Below, piece after piece: positions 44,246-55,567 of a DNA stretch of 64,000 nucleotides. Numbering within the stretch: position 1 is the first letter of the stretch; the number at the start of each line of letters is the position of its first letter. This stretch comes from Alteromonas sp. M12 (GTDB lineage Bacteria > Pseudomonadota > Gammaproteobacteria > Enterobacterales > Alteromonadaceae): NCBI RefSeq assembly GCF_037478005.1, contig NZ_CP144164.1, positions 3,410,001-3,474,000 of the forward strand, read 5' to 3'. The notes below the pieces were generated by a model. It searched no databases, was not told the origin of the DNA, and saw nothing but the letters and a program-made list of their open reading frames with translations. Position numbers and translations under genes: made by a program.

Positions 44246-45316
44246 CTAGCGAGCTATTTTTCGTTTACCACGAACAAAGCGTAAAATAGTCCAGATATTT
44301 TGAATTACGTAACTGTATATAAATAGCGACACTATGAAACCATAGAACATGATATATTCGGCAACTTCATACAGTTCACACAAAATTCCTACCGCGGCAT
44401 AACAACATCCCATTAGCAAGATTGCGGCTAACGAGCGACGCGAAGAGAAGCCGGCTCGCATAAAGATATTGTGCAGATGTTGGCGGTCAGGCTTCAATAC
44501 TGACTGACCTTTTTTCGCCCGTCGGTACATAATTGCAGCCATGTCCATTAGTGGTAAACCGATAATCCACACCGCGGTCATTGGACGCATAGCCGCCTCT
44601 GCACCTTGGGTAAAATCGACCATCAACCAAACAATGGTTAGTCCAACGAACATGCTGCCGCTGTCACCCATAAATATTTTATTACCTTTGAACCCTTTCC
44701 AGCTCAAGTTAAATGCCATGAAAGGTACGATGGCAGCAATAACCATCATAGGTGCCATAATGGCGTTGCCATTATTGGAAATTAATAACAAAAAGACCAC
44801 GGCAAGCAGCACTATCAAGCTCATACCGCCGGCGAGCCCATCAATACCGTCAATCATATTGAACGCATTGATAACACCAACCACACAAATTAATGTGAAG
44901 AAATAGCCAAATAAACCAAAAGAGGTGTCACCGAAGCCAAAAATATCGCCTAGCGAGGTGATATAATTCTGCGCAGCCCACGCCATTATTGCGGCCACAC
45001 CAAACTGACACATAAGTCGCCCTTTAGCGCTTAAGTCGAACTTGTCGTCCAGCATACCAAGCAAAATAATGAAGAAAGATGCGGTAAAAAATAGAGAACC
45101 GTTCTTAAACCAGACATCGGTTAAGATGCTAGTAATTAAAACTGCACCAAAAATGGCCACACCGCCGGTGAGCGGCACCATACCATTGTGCTGTTTTCTT
45201 GCTGTAGGATGATCAACCAAACCAAGTTGATGAGCAAAGGGAGTCATTACAATCAACAATATTACCGCTACAAAAAACGCAGTAAAAAGTGGAACAAACT
45301 CCAAATAGGCAAACAT
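44246..45316 (-). CDS. wecA: Undecaprenyl-phosphate GlcNAc-1-phosphate transferase, WecA family
   Basis: Starts glycan synthesis by moving a HexNAc 1-phosphate to undecaprenyl phosphate at the inner membrane. The 356-residue protein has about eleven membrane segments and the family marks: HNGMVPLTGGVAIF, LLGMLDDKFDLSAKGRL (the DDxxD site), NAFNMIDGIDGLAGG, FMGDSGSMFVG and DRQHLHNIFMRAG. It stands at the head of the polysaccharide locus with AAGGA before the ATG and its own terminator. Presence of WecA beside an ABC exporter raises the question of which lipid carries the polymer. Confidence 0.93.
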   Translation of the reverse strand: MFAYLEFVPLFTAFFVAVILLIVMTPFAHQLGLVDHPTARKQHNGMVPLTGGVAIFGAVLITSILTDVWFKNGSLFFTASFFIILLGMLDDKFDLSAKGRLMCQFGVAAIMAWAAQNYITSLGDIFGFGDTSFGLFGYFFTLICVVGVINAFNMIDGIDGLAGGMSLIVLLAVVFLLLISNNGNAIMAPMMVIAAIVPFMAFNLSWKGFKGNKIFMGDSGSMFVGLTIVWLMVDFTQGAEAAMRPMTAVWIIGLPLMDMAAIMYRRAKKGQSVLKPDRQHLHNIFMRAGFSSRRSLAAILLMGCCYAAVGILCELYEVAEYIMFYGFIVSLFIYSYVIQNIWTILRFVRGKRKIAR

Positions 45317-46094
45317 ATATTACACGATTCCTTGTTAATTCGTTAAAGCTGCAGAAGCAATAATCGAGCCTGTATGCAGCATAGCGTTCCAGCAGAACTT
45401 GTGTTTTCAATGAGAATCAAGTTATACCCTCTTGATATTTATAAGAAAATCGTATTTTCCTTCGTATTCCTAATAAATAGGTAACGCTGCTACTTCGAAA
45501 ATTCGCGGGGATGATACCAAATATCAGTTGATGAAAACCAGTAAAATCGTGTTACTAAATGCAATCGACGTATTATCCGTTGGTTTAATATACAGGAAAA
45601 ACATTTACCCATCAAAAAACTGTATGTTTTTCGCAACACAGAATAAAAAACGCTTAGAATCGATTGTTTTTTAAGCGTAATTTTATTCTCTAACTGTTGT
45701 TAAAAAATGAGCTAATACCATTTTGGAATGCATGCACCAAATTTGATGCACCGAGTCTGTGCACGAATATATTTAATTTAGAGCAATCTCGTTGTTAAAA
45801 TGCACATTAATCGTACAGCACTGCTCGGTGGGAAATTAAATTTTTAATAACCTGCTTAGCCTGTAAATGAAAATCTCCTTTAAATTCGTTTAAATAAAGC
45901 ACAATAAAAACCGACAATCTTGTTTTCAGACAAGAGCTCTAGTATAAACAATGGGTTTACAAGTTTTCATCTCGGTGATTTGATGCAAGCAATGGATCAA
46001 TCTATGAGAAAAACAACAATAATTAAAATAAAGCAGTTCACATGCAAAGTTAGCGTTAACGCATCTGATGAACTCACCTAAAGGCAGCGACACA
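45317..46094. other. Divergent intergenic region upstream of wecA and the POT gene
   Basis: About 780 AT-rich bases without a recognised gene or RNA. It must hold the promoters for both directions. I looked for an RfaH ops/JUMPstart element on the wecA side and found none. Confidence 0.5.
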
Positions 46095-47612
46095 ATGAAT
46101 TCAAAAACACCCGATTTTTTCGGTCACCCAGGTGGCCTACAAACACTATTTTATACTGAAATGTGGGAACGAATGAGCTACTACGGCATGCGTGCTTTGT
46201 TAGTTTTGTTCATGACCGCCAGTATTCAAGAAGAAGGAATGGCAATTACAGTGGCATCCGCTACTGCAATATATGGATTGTACACAGGTGCAGTGTATTT
46301 CATGGGTTTACCCGGCGGTTGGATAGCCGACCGACTAATAGGCAGCCAAAAAGCAGTTTGGTACGGTGGTATCGTGATCATGTGTGGTCACATTGTGCTT
46401 GCCATTCCAGCCAGCTGGAGTTTCTTTATTGGTTTAATCCTAGTGGTGATAGGAACTGGACTGTTAAAACCCAATGTAGGTATTTTGGTTGGTCAGCTTT
46501 ATGCCCCTGAAGATCAAAGACGTGATGCGGGATATACCATTTATTACATGGGCATCAATCTAGGTTCGTTAATTGGTTATTTTGTTTGTGGTTGGTTGCA
46601 GGTCAATGCAGGCTACCATTACGCTTTCGGTGCTGCTGCCGTAGGTATGGCAATTGGTCTACTGCAATATCGTGCCACCATAGGCCGATTAGGTGGCGTA
46701 GGCGCTGAACCTCTGCTTAAAATGACACCATCTGGGGAAAAGAAAAGCTGGACAGTAATCGCTGTGTTTTTAGTGGGTATTGCAGTGTTAACGTTTGCAA
46801 TGATGACGGGAATGCTGAGTATTGACCCGGTCACCCTTGCTCAATATGTAGCAGTAGCCATTACGGTTGTCTTCTTAGCTTATTACGCTGGCATCTATGC
46901 GTTTGGTAACTTGTCATCAGACGAAAAACGAACCTTAGGTGCGCTCTTTGTGGTGTGTTTAGCCTCAATATTCTTCTGGTCCGGCTTTGAACAAGCAGGC
47001 TCTTCATTAAACTTATTCGGTCGTGACTACACAGAACGCATGATAGGTTCATTTGAGATCCCACCAGCTTGGTTCCAATCCGCTAATTCATTTTTCATCA
47101 TTACTTTATCCCCGTTCTTTGCCGCCCTATGGGTGAATCTGGGTAAGCGCATGATAACGCCTTCATACGGAATCAAGTGCGCCATTGGTTTGGTGATCAT
47201 GGCCACTGGCTTTATCGTAATGTTCTTTGCTGCACAAATTGCCGCAAGTGGCTTAAAAGCGGCGCCTTATTTCTTGGTTGCTACTTACTTTTTGCATACA
47301 GTGGGCGAGCTTTGTTTAAGCCCAGTCGCGCTGGCTGCTGTGAGTAAATTGTCGCCTAAACGTTTTGCCGGTCAGATGATGGGCGTGTTTGTACTTACTT
47401 ACTCAATCGGTAATGTGACAGCGGGTTTATTAGCCGGTGGACTAGACCCAGATAATTTGAGTGATATGCCAAATCTGTTTTGGGGTATTGGACAAATTAC
47501 CGTAGCCGCAGCGCTTGTTGTTGGGCTATTAACCCTGAAAACACGTAAGTGGGAAAAGTTAGCTGAAAAGAAAACCTTTAATCACGACGAAGAAAAGCCA
47601 ACGATTTTGTAG
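46095..47612 (+). CDS. Proton-dependent oligopeptide transporter (POT/PTR2 family)
   Basis: A 505-residue inner-membrane symporter that takes up di- and tripeptides with protons. The diagnostic motif FYTEMWERMSYYGMRALLVLF (a form of the ExxERFxYY proton motif) is in the first helix, followed by GGWIADRLIGSQKAV and GTGLLKPNVGILVGQLY, then RRDAGYTIYYMGINLGS, the PTR2 signature. About 14 hydrophobic segments are visible. I prefer the ATG at 46095 over 46068: MNSKTPDFFGHPGG is the family start and a purine-rich AAGG lies before it. A strong terminator follows. Confidence 0.9.
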   Translation: MNSKTPDFFGHPGGLQTLFYTEMWERMSYYGMRALLVLFMTASIQEEGMAITVASATAIYGLYTGAVYFMGLPGGWIADRLIGSQKAVWYGGIVIMCGHIVLAIPASWSFFIGLILVVIGTGLLKPNVGILVGQLYAPEDQRRDAGYTIYYMGINLGSLIGYFVCGWLQVNAGYHYAFGAAAVGMAIGLLQYRATIGRLGGVGAEPLLKMTPSGEKKSWTVIAVFLVGIAVLTFAMMTGMLSIDPVTLAQYVAVAITVVFLAYYAGIYAFGNLSSDEKRTLGALFVVCLASIFFWSGFEQAGSSLNLFGRDYTERMIGSFEIPPAWFQSANSFFIITLSPFFAALWVNLGKRMITPSYGIKCAIGLVIMATGFIVMFFAAQIAASGLKAAPYFLVATYFLHTVGELCLSPVALAAVSKLSPKRFAGQMMGVFVLTYSIGNVTAGLLAGGLDPDNLSDMPNLFWGIGQITVAAALVVGLLTLKTRKWEKLAEKKTFNHDEEKPTIL

Positions 47613-47665
47613 TGTTAGAAACACCATAAATTTTTAGCTAAAACATTTATTTAAAAGACTGAATC

Positions 47666-47703
47666 ACGCCCCGAAACAAAAAACATTATTTCGGGGCGTT
47701 TTT
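47666..47703 (+). terminator. Rho-independent terminator of the POT transporter gene
   Basis: A perfect 11-bp GC-rich stem (ACGCCCCGAAA and its complement at 47689-47699) with a 12-base A-rich loop, ending in TTTTT. Confidence 0.88.
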
Positions 47704-47761
47704 GATCCAAATAGTTTGTATAATGTCGCCATTATAATTCGAAGATCTCAAGGTAGTGCTT

Positions 47762-48067
47762 TTGAAATTCTATTTTTCGACACGTCAAATTCCTCAACTA
47801 CAAAACTTAAGCCTTAAAGAGCGCTTTGTAGAAATTCGTGCAGCTGAAAGCAAGCTGACTGCGCCTGAGAAGTTATTTCTTAACGTTATAAAACTGCTTA
47901 TTATGGTGCCTTTTTTTGTTTTTGTACTGCGCACTTTTCAAGATTGGTCTTCGTTACTTTGGGCCGCACTGATAATCATTGCTTACCCACTAATTTTGAA
48001 GCCCTTTCAATACAGCTTATCGGCGAAATATTTAAAACAACCTGATGATTCACAAATAAAGGAATAA
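47762..48067 (+). CDS. DUF6170 family small membrane protein
   Basis: About 101 residues. The start [12 protein letters not shown] and [26 protein letters not shown] are as I remember for DUF6170 of Shewanella and Alteromonas. Two membrane segments are visible (about residues 45-63 and 69-85). The start is a TTG at 47762 with AAGG eight bases before it; a GTG at 47756 is also open. It ends one base before galE, so both probably share a transcript. Function unknown. Confidence 0.6.
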   Translation: MKFYFSTRQIPQLQNLSLKERFVEIRAAESKLTAPEKLFLNVIKLLIMVPFFVFVLRTFQDWSSLLWAALIIIAYPLILKPFQYSLSAKYLKQPDDSQIKE

Positions 48068-48068
48068 C

Positions 48069-49085
48069 ATGTCTACTATACTCGTTACTGGCGGTGCTGG
48101 TTATATCGGCAGCCACACAGTGTTGCAATTATTGGAAAATGGCGATCAAGTCGTAGTGCTAGATAACCTATGTAACTCTTCTCCAGAATCCTTAAAAAGA
48201 GTATCTGAATTAACCGGGAAAGAAATAGCGTTTGTAGAAGGTGATATTCAGGATTCAAACATTCTTGATAAGGTATTCACTGAAAATAAGATTGACTCTG
48301 TTATCCATTTCGCAGGGTTAAAAGCCGTTGGCGAGTCGGTTGAAAAACCATTACTTTATTATCGAAATAATGTGTATGGCACACTGAATTTGTGTGAAGC
48401 CATGGCCAAACATAATGTCAAAAATATTGTGTTTAGTTCATCTGCCACCGTATACGGCGACCCAACTACCCTGCCGCTGCATGAAAACTTGCCAACCGGT
48501 CAGCCGACAAATCCTTATGGCCAATCTAAACTGATGGTTGAATTGGTATTGCAAGATTTGTTTAAGTCAGACAACAGTTGGAATATTGCAATCTTGCGCT
48601 ACTTCAACCCAGCAGGCGCTCATCCATCAGGCCGAATAGGCGAAGATCCTAATGGTATTCCGAATAATTTAATGCCGTTCATCACGCAAGTTGCCACTAA
48701 AAAACGCGAAGCATTATCGGTTTTTGGTGACGATTATGACACCCCAGATGGCACCGGTGTGCGCGATTATATTCACGTTGAAGATTTGGCCAATGGCCAT
48801 TTAAAGGCGCTGGATAAACTCACTCAAAACGCAGGATTAGTGACCTATAATTTGGGAACTGGCCAAGGTTATAGCGTGTTGGATATGGTTAAAGAATTCG
48901 AGAAACAAAGTGGACAGTCCATTCCGTACAATATTGTGCCCAGACGCAGTGGCGATGTAGCAGCTTGTTATGCCGATCCAAAGTTGGCCAAAGAAGAACT
49001 AAACTGGACCGCAAAAAAAGGCCTAGCGGAAATGTGTCGCGACTCATGGAATTGGCAATCCAATAATCCCAACGGATTTAAATAA
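48069..49085 (+). CDS. galE: UDP-glucose 4-epimerase
   Basis: Interconverts UDP-glucose and UDP-galactose. The 338-residue extended short-chain dehydrogenase has [45 protein letters not shown], the catalytic [10 protein letters not shown] and [11 protein letters not shown] (Tyr-x-x-x-Lys), and [13 protein letters not shown]. The gene lies just outside the main polysaccharide locus but supplies it with UDP-galactose. GGA lies six bases before the ATG. A REP cluster begins within 20 bases of the stop. Confidence 0.95.
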   Translation: MSTILVTGGAGYIGSHTVLQLLENGDQVVVLDNLCNSSPESLKRVSELTGKEIAFVEGDIQDSNILDKVFTENKIDSVIHFAGLKAVGESVEKPLLYYRNNVYGTLNLCEAMAKHNVKNIVFSSSATVYGDPTTLPLHENLPTGQPTNPYGQSKLMVELVLQDLFKSDNSWNIAILRYFNPAGAHPSGRIGEDPNGIPNNLMPFITQVATKKREALSVFGDDYDTPDGTGVRDYIHVEDLANGHLKALDKLTQNAGLVTYNLGTGQGYSVLDMVKEFEKQSGQSIPYNIVPRRSGDVAACYADPKLAKEELNWTAKKGLAEMCRDSWNWQSNNPNGFK

Positions 49086-49103
49086 GAATACCAACAATCC
49101 ATA

Positions 49104-49529
49104 TAGCATGGCCTTCAGGCCATGGATCCAAGAACCCAACCCATGTTTTATCTCGGGTTGTAGCATGGCCTTTAGGCCATGGAACCTTCCACATTCCCGC
49201 GGGGCTAAAGCAACCGCCTACAAAAAATCCGTAGCATGGCCTTCAGGCCATGGAATCTTGCATGTTCCCGCGGGGCTAAAGCCACCGCCTACAAAAAATC
49301 CGTAGCATGGCCTTCAGGCCATGGAATCTTGCACATTCCCGCGGGGCTAAAGCAACCGCCTACAAAAAAATCCGTAGCATGGCCCATCAAACCAATATTC
49401 TCGAGGCTGAATAACCCCCTGTAGGACGGGATTCATCCCGTGGGAATGTTCGTATTGCGTTTCGGGGCTAAAGCCACCGACTACAGGTGGTAAACGCCCC
49501 CCCCTGTAGCATGGCCTTTAGGCCATGGG
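49104..49529. repeat. REP/BIME cluster A
   Basis: Five or more copies of GTAGCATGGCCTTCAGGCC-type hairpins (GTAG plus a palindrome), each paired with an inverted copy of the second type (GGGGCTAAAGC-ACCGCCTAC), and one different REP with GGACGGGATTCATCCCG near 49422. A 70-72-base period is visible from 49160 to 49375. The cluster lies between the convergent galE and cold-shock genes. Confidence 0.85.
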
Positions 49530-49563
49530 GTTCATCAAACCAACATTGCCGGGCCCAAAAACC

Positions 49564-49591
49564 AAAAACGTCAGCTTAAGCTGACGTTTTT
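49564..49591 (-). terminator. Terminator of the cold-shock protein gene
   Basis: A perfect 12-bp stem (AAAAACGTCAGC and its complement) with a 4-base loop, 23 bases past the csp stop. A and T runs on the two sides allow it to act in both directions. Confidence 0.85.
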
Positions 49592-49613
49592 CATATGGAC
49601 TCGCAGTGATGTT

Positions 49614-49820
49614 TTAAACAGTCACGTTTGCCGCTTGAGGACCTTTTTGGCCTTGCTCAATATCGAACGTCACTTGCTGACCTTCGTCTAGCGTTTTGTA
49701 GCCATCGCTAGCGATAGCACGGAAATGTACAAACACATCAGCTCCGCCATTATCGGGAGTAATAAAGCCGAAGCCTTTCTCTGCGTTGAACCACTTAACA
49801 ATTCCAGTTGATTTAGACAT
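49614..49820 (-). CDS. Cold-shock protein, CspA family
   Basis: A 68-residue OB-fold RNA chaperone. [15 protein letters not shown] contains RNP1 and DVFVHFRAI contains RNP2; both are needed for single-strand nucleic acid binding. AGGA lies seven bases before the ATG. The long leader upstream fits a cold-regulated mRNA, though no cold box could be defined. Which CspA paralogue it is cannot be decided from one sequence. Confidence 0.93.
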   Translation of the reverse strand: MSKSTGIVKWFNAEKGFGFITPDNGGADVFVHFRAIASDGYKTLDEGQQVTFDIEQGQKGPQAANVTV

Positions 49821-50379
49821 AGTCTTTTCCTAATTTTTGTCAATAAATAGCGCATGCACGCCGGTTTAGCTGTGTAGAACGATGGAAATAATGCATGTTA
49901 CTAACAGAAATTATTCAATAACTAACTGGTAAAACAGATGTAAAGATATTCTTAAGTAAAATGTAATTCACGTTTATGTTACACGCTGATTATTAGGTTA
50001 ACAGATAATAATTAGGTGTATATAAAATTCATGTTTTTTACGACTAAAAGCTTATAAAATCAGCTCGTTAACCTAATCGTTTTGCACAGCTTAATGGGCG
50101 ATGCTACTCAGTATTTATGACCCTAAAATGACAGATAAACTAAATATTTTGACTAATCTTATAAGTTTGCTCTTACCCATAAAGGCGCGTAAAACGAGCT
50201 CTAAACCTACCAATTCATTTATTTACAAACAACATACGTATGTAATTCGCGCCTAAGCAAATGAACTTATAGACTAGGTGCTTGACCAAATAGACATTGG
50301 CAAATCGAATCAATTATTCAAAAAGCCAACGCCCGTTCATAACGCCCATAGAAGCGTTGAGAGTGAGACAGGATTTAAC
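49821..50379. other. Divergent region between the cold-shock and pullulanase genes
   Basis: About 560 bases with no recognised gene. The left part is likely the long 5' leader of the cold-shock mRNA. An ATG-less open frame from 50278 joins the pullulanase but lacks a ribosome site. Confidence 0.5.
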
Positions 50380-53208
50380 ATGAAACCCACTATTTATACT
50401 TGTACTATTAGCTTAGGCATGCTGCTCTTAGTGGCAGCCTGCGGTTCGACAAAAACTAACCGTAATATTGGCCAACCAATAGCGCTGAATTATGACAACA
50501 GCACAACCCAGGTCGATTTTTCCGCCCACTGGATTCGCGCCGATTTAATTTTATTAGCGAATGAAAAATCCCACCCAGCTTTGGTCTTTTCGAAAAATGG
50601 CAGTATAGATGACAAGAAAAAAGCAGACAGACTGTTCAATTTAGTAGCGGTGGAAACACCTCAGTGGGTGTCGCAATCCTACCCACATTTAAGCCACTTT
50701 TATGCCTACAAAGTGGACATTCCCCGTTCTGAGTTAAAATCGCTACTGAAACAGCAAGCCGCTGTAGTCGAGGTTAATCACCACACAAAAAAACCAAACT
50801 TGGCTGATATCAAAAATCTATCTTATCTACAAAATACAAAACTACTCGACGCGTTATATACCTCAAAACAGGACGATGCAGATGAAATTGATAATTTTGG
50901 CGCGCAACTATTAGGAAGCTCTACGCGTTTCACGATTTGGGCTCCCACCGCACTGAACGTCAAAGTTCGCCTGTTCGATGAACATAAAAACCCGTTGGAA
51001 AGTGGCATATTAGAGCTCACTGAAGATCCCCAAACTGGCGCTTGGAGTGGCATTACTAGTCATGCTCCGCAAGGAACCTTCTATCGCTATCAAGTTCAGG
51101 TTTATCACCCTGAATCGAAACAGATTGAAATATTACAGGTGACAGATCCCTACTCCTTAAGCTTATCCACCAATAGTGTCTATTCCCAAGTGGTGGATTT
51201 AAGCTCACCGCAAACTCAACCAGAAAATTGGCAACAACAAAATATCCCTGTGGTCGATTCACCGGAAAGTTTAATTTTATATGAAACAAGCATTAAAGAT
51301 TTTAGCGCGTCAGACCAAAACCTCTCTAACCCAAAGCTAGCTGGAAAATACGCGGCATTCAGTCAATCCAATAGTGACTCAATCAATCACTTGAAAGCGC
51401 TTAGAAAGGCGGGACTAAATACAATCCACTTGCTCCCCACCTATGATTTAAGCACCATAGATGAAATCCCTAACAACGTCATTTCCATGCACGACAGCTT
51501 AGAAAAAGTGTGCGTTTTAGCCTCTGAATTGGAAATTTGTCACACCGACTATAACCCTGAATTGTCCTTGCAAAGTCTTTTACTTAGCTATACGCCCTCG
51601 TCCTCCGAGGCTCAAAAAGTAATTGAGCTAATCCGCAGTAAAGATGATTACAACTGGGGCTATGATCCTTATCATTACACTGTGCCAGAGGGTAGCTACG
51701 CGTTAAATCCAGAAGGCATTCCACGACTTATAGAATTCAGAAAAATGATCATGGACATCCACCAATTGGGCTTCCGCGTGATAATGGACGTTGTGTATAA
51801 TCACACCTTTGCCGCTGGATTGGCTGAAAAATCAGTCCTAGACAAAATTGTGCCTAATTACTATCACCGTCTAGACCCAATTTCAGGGGCCATTGAACAA
51901 TCAACCTGTTGTGAAAACTCTGCGACTGAGAATGTCATGATGGCCAAATTGATGACAGACTCGTTAGTCACCTGGGCGAAACACTATAAAATCGATGGTT
52001 TTCGCTTCGACCTCATGGGACATCAACCTAAAAGCGCCATCTTGCATGCCAGAGAAGCGGTCAGAGCGGTAGATCCTGACACCTACTTCTATGGTGAAGG
52101 ATGGAACTTTGGTGAAGTTGCTAACAATTCACAGTTCATCCAAGCCAGTCAGATTGAAATGGCAGGCACCGAAATAGGCACCTTCACAGACAGATTAAGG
52201 GATGCTGTAAGAGGCGGTTCGTCATTCTTATCAGGTCAAGATATTCGTAAAGGCCAAGGCTTAGGAAACGGTTTATTGGTGTTCCCAAATGAGTTGCAAA
52301 GCCAAATTGATACGCAATCCTTGCAGCAGGAATACCAGCTTTCCATGGACCAAGCCCGTATTGGACTTGCCGCTAACTTAGCGAACTTTCCGCTGGAAAA
52401 TGCCCAAGGAGAGCATGTATTTGGCCGTGATATAGATTATGGGGGTGCGCCTACCGGGTATGCCCTAGATCCGGCGGATACCATAAACTATGTGTCGAAA
52501 CACGATAATCAAACCTTATGGGACAACAATCAGTATCGCACTGCACATCATGCTACCACCGATCAACGGGTGCGAATGCACATCATGTCCCTCGCCTATC
52601 CCTTGATGGCACAAGGCATACCTTTTTTACATATGGGTAGCGAGTTGTTGCGCTCTAAATCGTTTTTGCGCGACAGTTATGATTACGGCGATTGGTTCAA
52701 CAAGGTAGACTTCGGGAAAAAGTCGAATAATTATAATGTGGGATTACCGCCTGCCGAAAAAGACCAAAGCAATTGGGCAGTAATTACTCAAACAATTGCG
52801 CAAAACCAAGGCAGAGACGTTGTTTCAACTCAACAAATTCAATTTGCCTCACAGGTATTTAGAGACTTTCTAAAAATTCGCACTTCAACGCCGCTTTTCA
52901 ATCTGCAAACCGCAGATGAAATTATTCAGCAAGTTAAGTTTCTGAATACCGGCACTAATCAAAAAACAGGTTTGATAGTGATGTCTATTAATTCTGCCAA
53001 TACAGAAAATATTGACTCTAATTTCAAACAGGTCATAGTTATTTTTAATCACAATACACATTCTGTAAAATTTGACATGCCGCAGGCTCAGCAATTCAGT
53101 TTGCATCCTGCACAACAAACAGGAAGCGACCCATTAGTTAAGACCGCAACAACAGATGAATATGGTTTTAATTTGCCTGAATTAACAGTTGCAGTATTCG
53201 TTCGATAA
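50380..53208 (+). CDS. Pullulanase-type alpha-1,6-glucosidase, lipoprotein (GH13)
   Basis: Debranches pullulan or alpha-glucan at alpha-1,6 links, probably at the outer membrane. The ATG at 50380 (AGGA six bases before) gives 942 residues with a lipobox ([14 protein letters not shown]). An N-terminal carbohydrate/pullulanase domain ([10 protein letters not shown]) and a CBM48-like domain ([20 protein letters not shown]) lead into a GH13 barrel. The barrel has [20 protein letters not shown] with the nucleophile Asp, FYGEGWNF with the acid Glu, and [11 protein letters not shown] with the third Asp. It is of the PulA/GH13_13 kind. It has no maltose-regulon neighbours here. Confidence 0.9.
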   Translation: MKPTIYTCTISLGMLLLVAACGSTKTNRNIGQPIALNYDNSTTQVDFSAHWIRADLILLANEKSHPALVFSKNGSIDDKKKADRLFNLVAVETPQWVSQSYPHLSHFYAYKVDIPRSELKSLLKQQAAVVEVNHHTKKPNLADIKNLSYLQNTKLLDALYTSKQDDADEIDNFGAQLLGSSTRFTIWAPTALNVKVRLFDEHKNPLESGILELTEDPQTGAWSGITSHAPQGTFYRYQVQVYHPESKQIEILQVTDPYSLSLSTNSVYSQVVDLSSPQTQPENWQQQNIPVVDSPESLILYETSIKDFSASDQNLSNPKLAGKYAAFSQSNSDSINHLKALRKAGLNTIHLLPTYDLSTIDEIPNNVISMHDSLEKVCVLASELEICHTDYNPELSLQSLLLSYTPSSSEAQKVIELIRSKDDYNWGYDPYHYTVPEGSYALNPEGIPRLIEFRKMIMDIHQLGFRVIMDVVYNHTFAAGLAEKSVLDKIVPNYYHRLDPISGAIEQSTCCENSATENVMMAKLMTDSLVTWAKHYKIDGFRFDLMGHQPKSAILHAREAVRAVDPDTYFYGEGWNFGEVANNSQFIQASQIEMAGTEIGTFTDRLRDAVRGGSSFLSGQDIRKGQGLGNGLLVFPNELQSQIDTQSLQQEYQLSMDQARIGLAANLANFPLENAQGEHVFGRDIDYGGAPTGYALDPADTINYVSKHDNQTLWDNNQYRTAHHATTDQRVRMHIMSLAYPLMAQGIPFLHMGSELLRSKSFLRDSYDYGDWFNKVDFGKKSNNYNVGLPPAEKDQSNWAVITQTIAQNQGRDVVSTQQIQFASQVFRDFLKIRTSTPLFNLQTADEIIQQVKFLNTGTNQKTGLIVMSINSANTENIDSNFKQVIVIFNHNTHSVKFDMPQAQQFSLHPAQQTGSDPLVKTATTDEYGFNLPELTVAVFVR

Positions 53209-53236
53209 AAAAGAACAAGAAATAGAAGGAAATAAA

Positions 53237-53899
53237 ATGTTAGTGCAATTAACCCCTCTTCAGTGCCGTGTTATTGGAGTACTCCTTGAAAAAGAAGTCA
53301 CCACACCGGATCAGTACCCACTATCAATTAATGGACTAACCTTAGGTTGTAACCAAAAAAGTAATCGTGATCCAGTAATGAACTTAACTGAAAGTGATGT
53401 TCAGCGCACGGTTGACGAACTCAGAGAACTAAAACAAATCAACGAGCACAGCGGTTTTGGTAGTCGCGTGGTGAAATACCAACATCGCTTCTGCAATACC
53501 GAGTTTGGCGACCTAAAACTCACTCGACAGCAATTTGCCATAATATGTGTATTGCTTTTGCGCGGCCCTCAGACGCCAGGGGAATTAAGAAGCCGCACTA
53601 ATCGCCTAGCAGAATTTAAAAATGTAGACGAAGTGGAAGAAAATCTTGAATACATGAAAACTCTTAATGGCGAATGCCTTGTAACCAAGCTTCCCAGAGA
53701 ACCCGGCAAACGAGAATCAAGATACATGCACTTGTTTTCAGGAGAGCCTGACATTAGTGAATTTGAATCGCGACCAGAGGGCACAGCATCGTTATCAACA
53801 CCACAAAATTCGTTATCACAAAGAGTCGACACATTAGAAGGCGAACTTGCCGAATTAAAAGAACAGTTCAAACAATTTAAACAAGAACTAGGCATGTAG
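53237..53899 (+). CDS. yceH: UPF0502 (YceH) family protein
   Basis: A 220-residue protein of unknown biochemical role with two winged-helix domains. [40 protein letters not shown] is the YceH signature, repeated in weaker form as [18 protein letters not shown]-terminal helix ([20 protein letters not shown]) is a short coiled coil. I chose the ATG at 53237, with GAAGGA before it; the frame is open further up and overlaps the pullulanase end. It lies 28 bases after the pullulanase gene. Confidence 0.88.
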   Translation: MLVQLTPLQCRVIGVLLEKEVTTPDQYPLSINGLTLGCNQKSNRDPVMNLTESDVQRTVDELRELKQINEHSGFGSRVVKYQHRFCNTEFGDLKLTRQQFAIICVLLLRGPQTPGELRSRTNRLAEFKNVDEVEENLEYMKTLNGECLVTKLPREPGKRESRYMHLFSGEPDISEFESRPEGTASLSTPQNSLSQRVDTLEGELAELKEQFKQFKQELGM

Positions 53900-54457
53900 C
53901 CGGTGGCTTTAGCCCCGAGATGGATAGGTTAAACCCTGAGAGGAACCCATGGCCTAAAGGCCATGCTACAACCTGTAGTCGGTGGCTTTAGCCCCGAGAT
54001 GGTTGGGTTAAACCCGAAATTGGGTTGGGAAAACCCTGAGAGGAACCCATGGCCTAAAGACCATGCTACAACCCCGTTATTGGATTGGGAAAACCCCGTG
54101 ATGAATCCATGGCCTAAAGGCCATGCTACAACCTGTAGTCGGTGGCTTTAGCCCCGAGATGGATAGGTTAAACCCGAAATTGGATTGGGAAAATCCCGTG
54201 ATAAACCCATGGCCTAAAGGCCATGCTACAACCCCGTTATTGGATTGGGAAAACCCCTGAAAGGAATCCATGGCCTAAAGGCCATGCTACAACCCCGAAA
54301 TTGGGTTGGGTTAAACCCCGAGAGGAACCCATGGCCTGAAGGCCATGCTACACCTGTAGTCGGTGGCTTTAGCCCCGAGATGGATGGGTTAAACCCGAAA
54401 TTGGGTTAGGCTAACCCCGAGATAAACCCATGGCCTAAAGGCCATGCTACAACCCCA
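53898..54457. repeat. REP/BIME cluster B
   Basis: Alternating copies of GTAGTCGGTGGCTTTAGCC and the inverted hairpin CATGGCCTAAAGGCCATG followed by CTAC. At least three of the first and seven of the second are present, separated by variable spacers rich in GGGTTGGG/AAACCC. It fills the gap between the convergent yceH and GST-like genes. Confidence 0.85.
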
Positions 54458-54462
54458 TTTTT

Positions 54463-55560
54463 CTATGCAACGACCAATTTATTATTTTTACGCTGCAACC
54501 TTTTAGACAACGGCAAAGCCTCAATCTTTAGGCCAAATGATGCGTTTATAAAGTTATCAACGTTTGCCTTTTGTTCGACATCAAACTTGTTATAAACATC
54601 CACTACCCTTTGCAATTTCCATTGTTGAAAAGGCATAATCGCGCGTTTTTCTGATATACCACCAATGGTAAACTGGTGAAAACCAATGGATCTAGGAATT
54701 GTTTCAACATCTGGGTTTTCAGCGATCCATTTTTGTACACTCTCAACGCTATGCATCAAAACAGGCCAAAATTCTTTAAAAATGCGGGATAACAATGGTA
54801 TCAAAGTATCCGGTATCGCATCACCTTCAAGCCACTTTCCACCATTTTTAGGGGGATTTCGTAACCGTTCTACCCATTTAGCAACATGTGGGGCTCTTTC
54901 CCTTAAAATCGCGCCAGGTACTGGATCACGATAAAGATGCGCATATAAGGGTCCGAATAATCCAAAATCACCAGCGCACGGCCGGCTACCTAGCAGAAAT
55001 TCGTGGGTAGAAAAGTGCTTGTTTAATTCCACTAAAACGTGATTTTCGAACCAGTCTTCGATTGCTGGAATGGTTTTTTCAGTAATGCCTAAAACAGGTA
55101 CAAACCCTTTGAATCTGCTCGCCAATTTTTTACCAAAAAAACGACGCACAAATGCAGGCATGTTAGGCGTTGCTACTCGCCCAAACTCTTCATATATAAA
55201 CGGAAAATTATTTTTGTTCCAACGATAATGCATAGCTGGAATGACTAACCATTCATCACCCCATAATTGAAATATTTCTGACACCAACTGTTGCTTGGGA
55301 GTGGCCGGATAAATGCTATGCGCCTCAAAACGCTTTTCCAATTCGTCAATAATGTGCACAGTATCTTGGATAAATTCGCCCTCAGGCGTTTCAACAACAG
55401 GGATAAATCGAACCCCAGTTTTGGGTTCTATAATGGATTTGTAAACCTTGACTGACGAAAATACCTCTCGAAAAGGAATTTTTTTGTAGGTTAGATAAGC
55501 TCTAGCCTTCCCCGTGTAAAGTGACATTTGGGCGCCGTACAAGGTAAACATTTTAGACAT
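54463..55560 (-). CDS. Glutathione S-transferase-like protein
   Basis: A 365-residue cytoplasmic protein. The thioredoxin-like N-terminal domain reads MFTLYGAQMSLYTGKARAYLTYKKIPF, then RFIPVVETPEGEFIQDTVHIIDELE (the cis-proline and Asp-Thr/Ser glutathione contacts). A helical C-terminal domain has LLGSRPCAGDFGLFGPLYAHLYRDP (the N-capping box). It is longer than most GSTs because of an extra C-terminal region of about 100 residues. The substrate is unknown. It lies seven bases below the hydrolase gene upstream, so both are co-transcribed. Confidence 0.8.
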   Translation of the reverse strand: MSKMFTLYGAQMSLYTGKARAYLTYKKIPFREVFSSVKVYKSIIEPKTGVRFIPVVETPEGEFIQDTVHIIDELEKRFEAHSIYPATPKQQLVSEIFQLWGDEWLVIPAMHYRWNKNNFPFIYEEFGRVATPNMPAFVRRFFGKKLASRFKGFVPVLGITEKTIPAIEDWFENHVLVELNKHFSTHEFLLGSRPCAGDFGLFGPLYAHLYRDPVPGAILRERAPHVAKWVERLRNPPKNGGKWLEGDAIPDTLIPLLSRIFKEFWPVLMHSVESVQKWIAENPDVETIPRSIGFHQFTIGGISEKRAIMPFQQWKLQRVVDVYNKFDVEQKANVDNFINASFGLKIEALPLSKRLQRKNNKLVVA

Positions 55561-55567
55561 AAATTAA

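Noticed and set aside
45317..45600. RfaH ops/JUMPstart element upstream of the polysaccharide locus
   Set aside because: No GGCGGTAG core was found on the - strand before wecA, before the lipoprotein, or at 35.4 kb, where CCGGTAGGCG is only a partial match.
46068..46094. Nine extra N-terminal codons for the peptide transporter
   Set aside because: No ribosome site before 46068, and the family N-terminus begins at the ATG at 46095.
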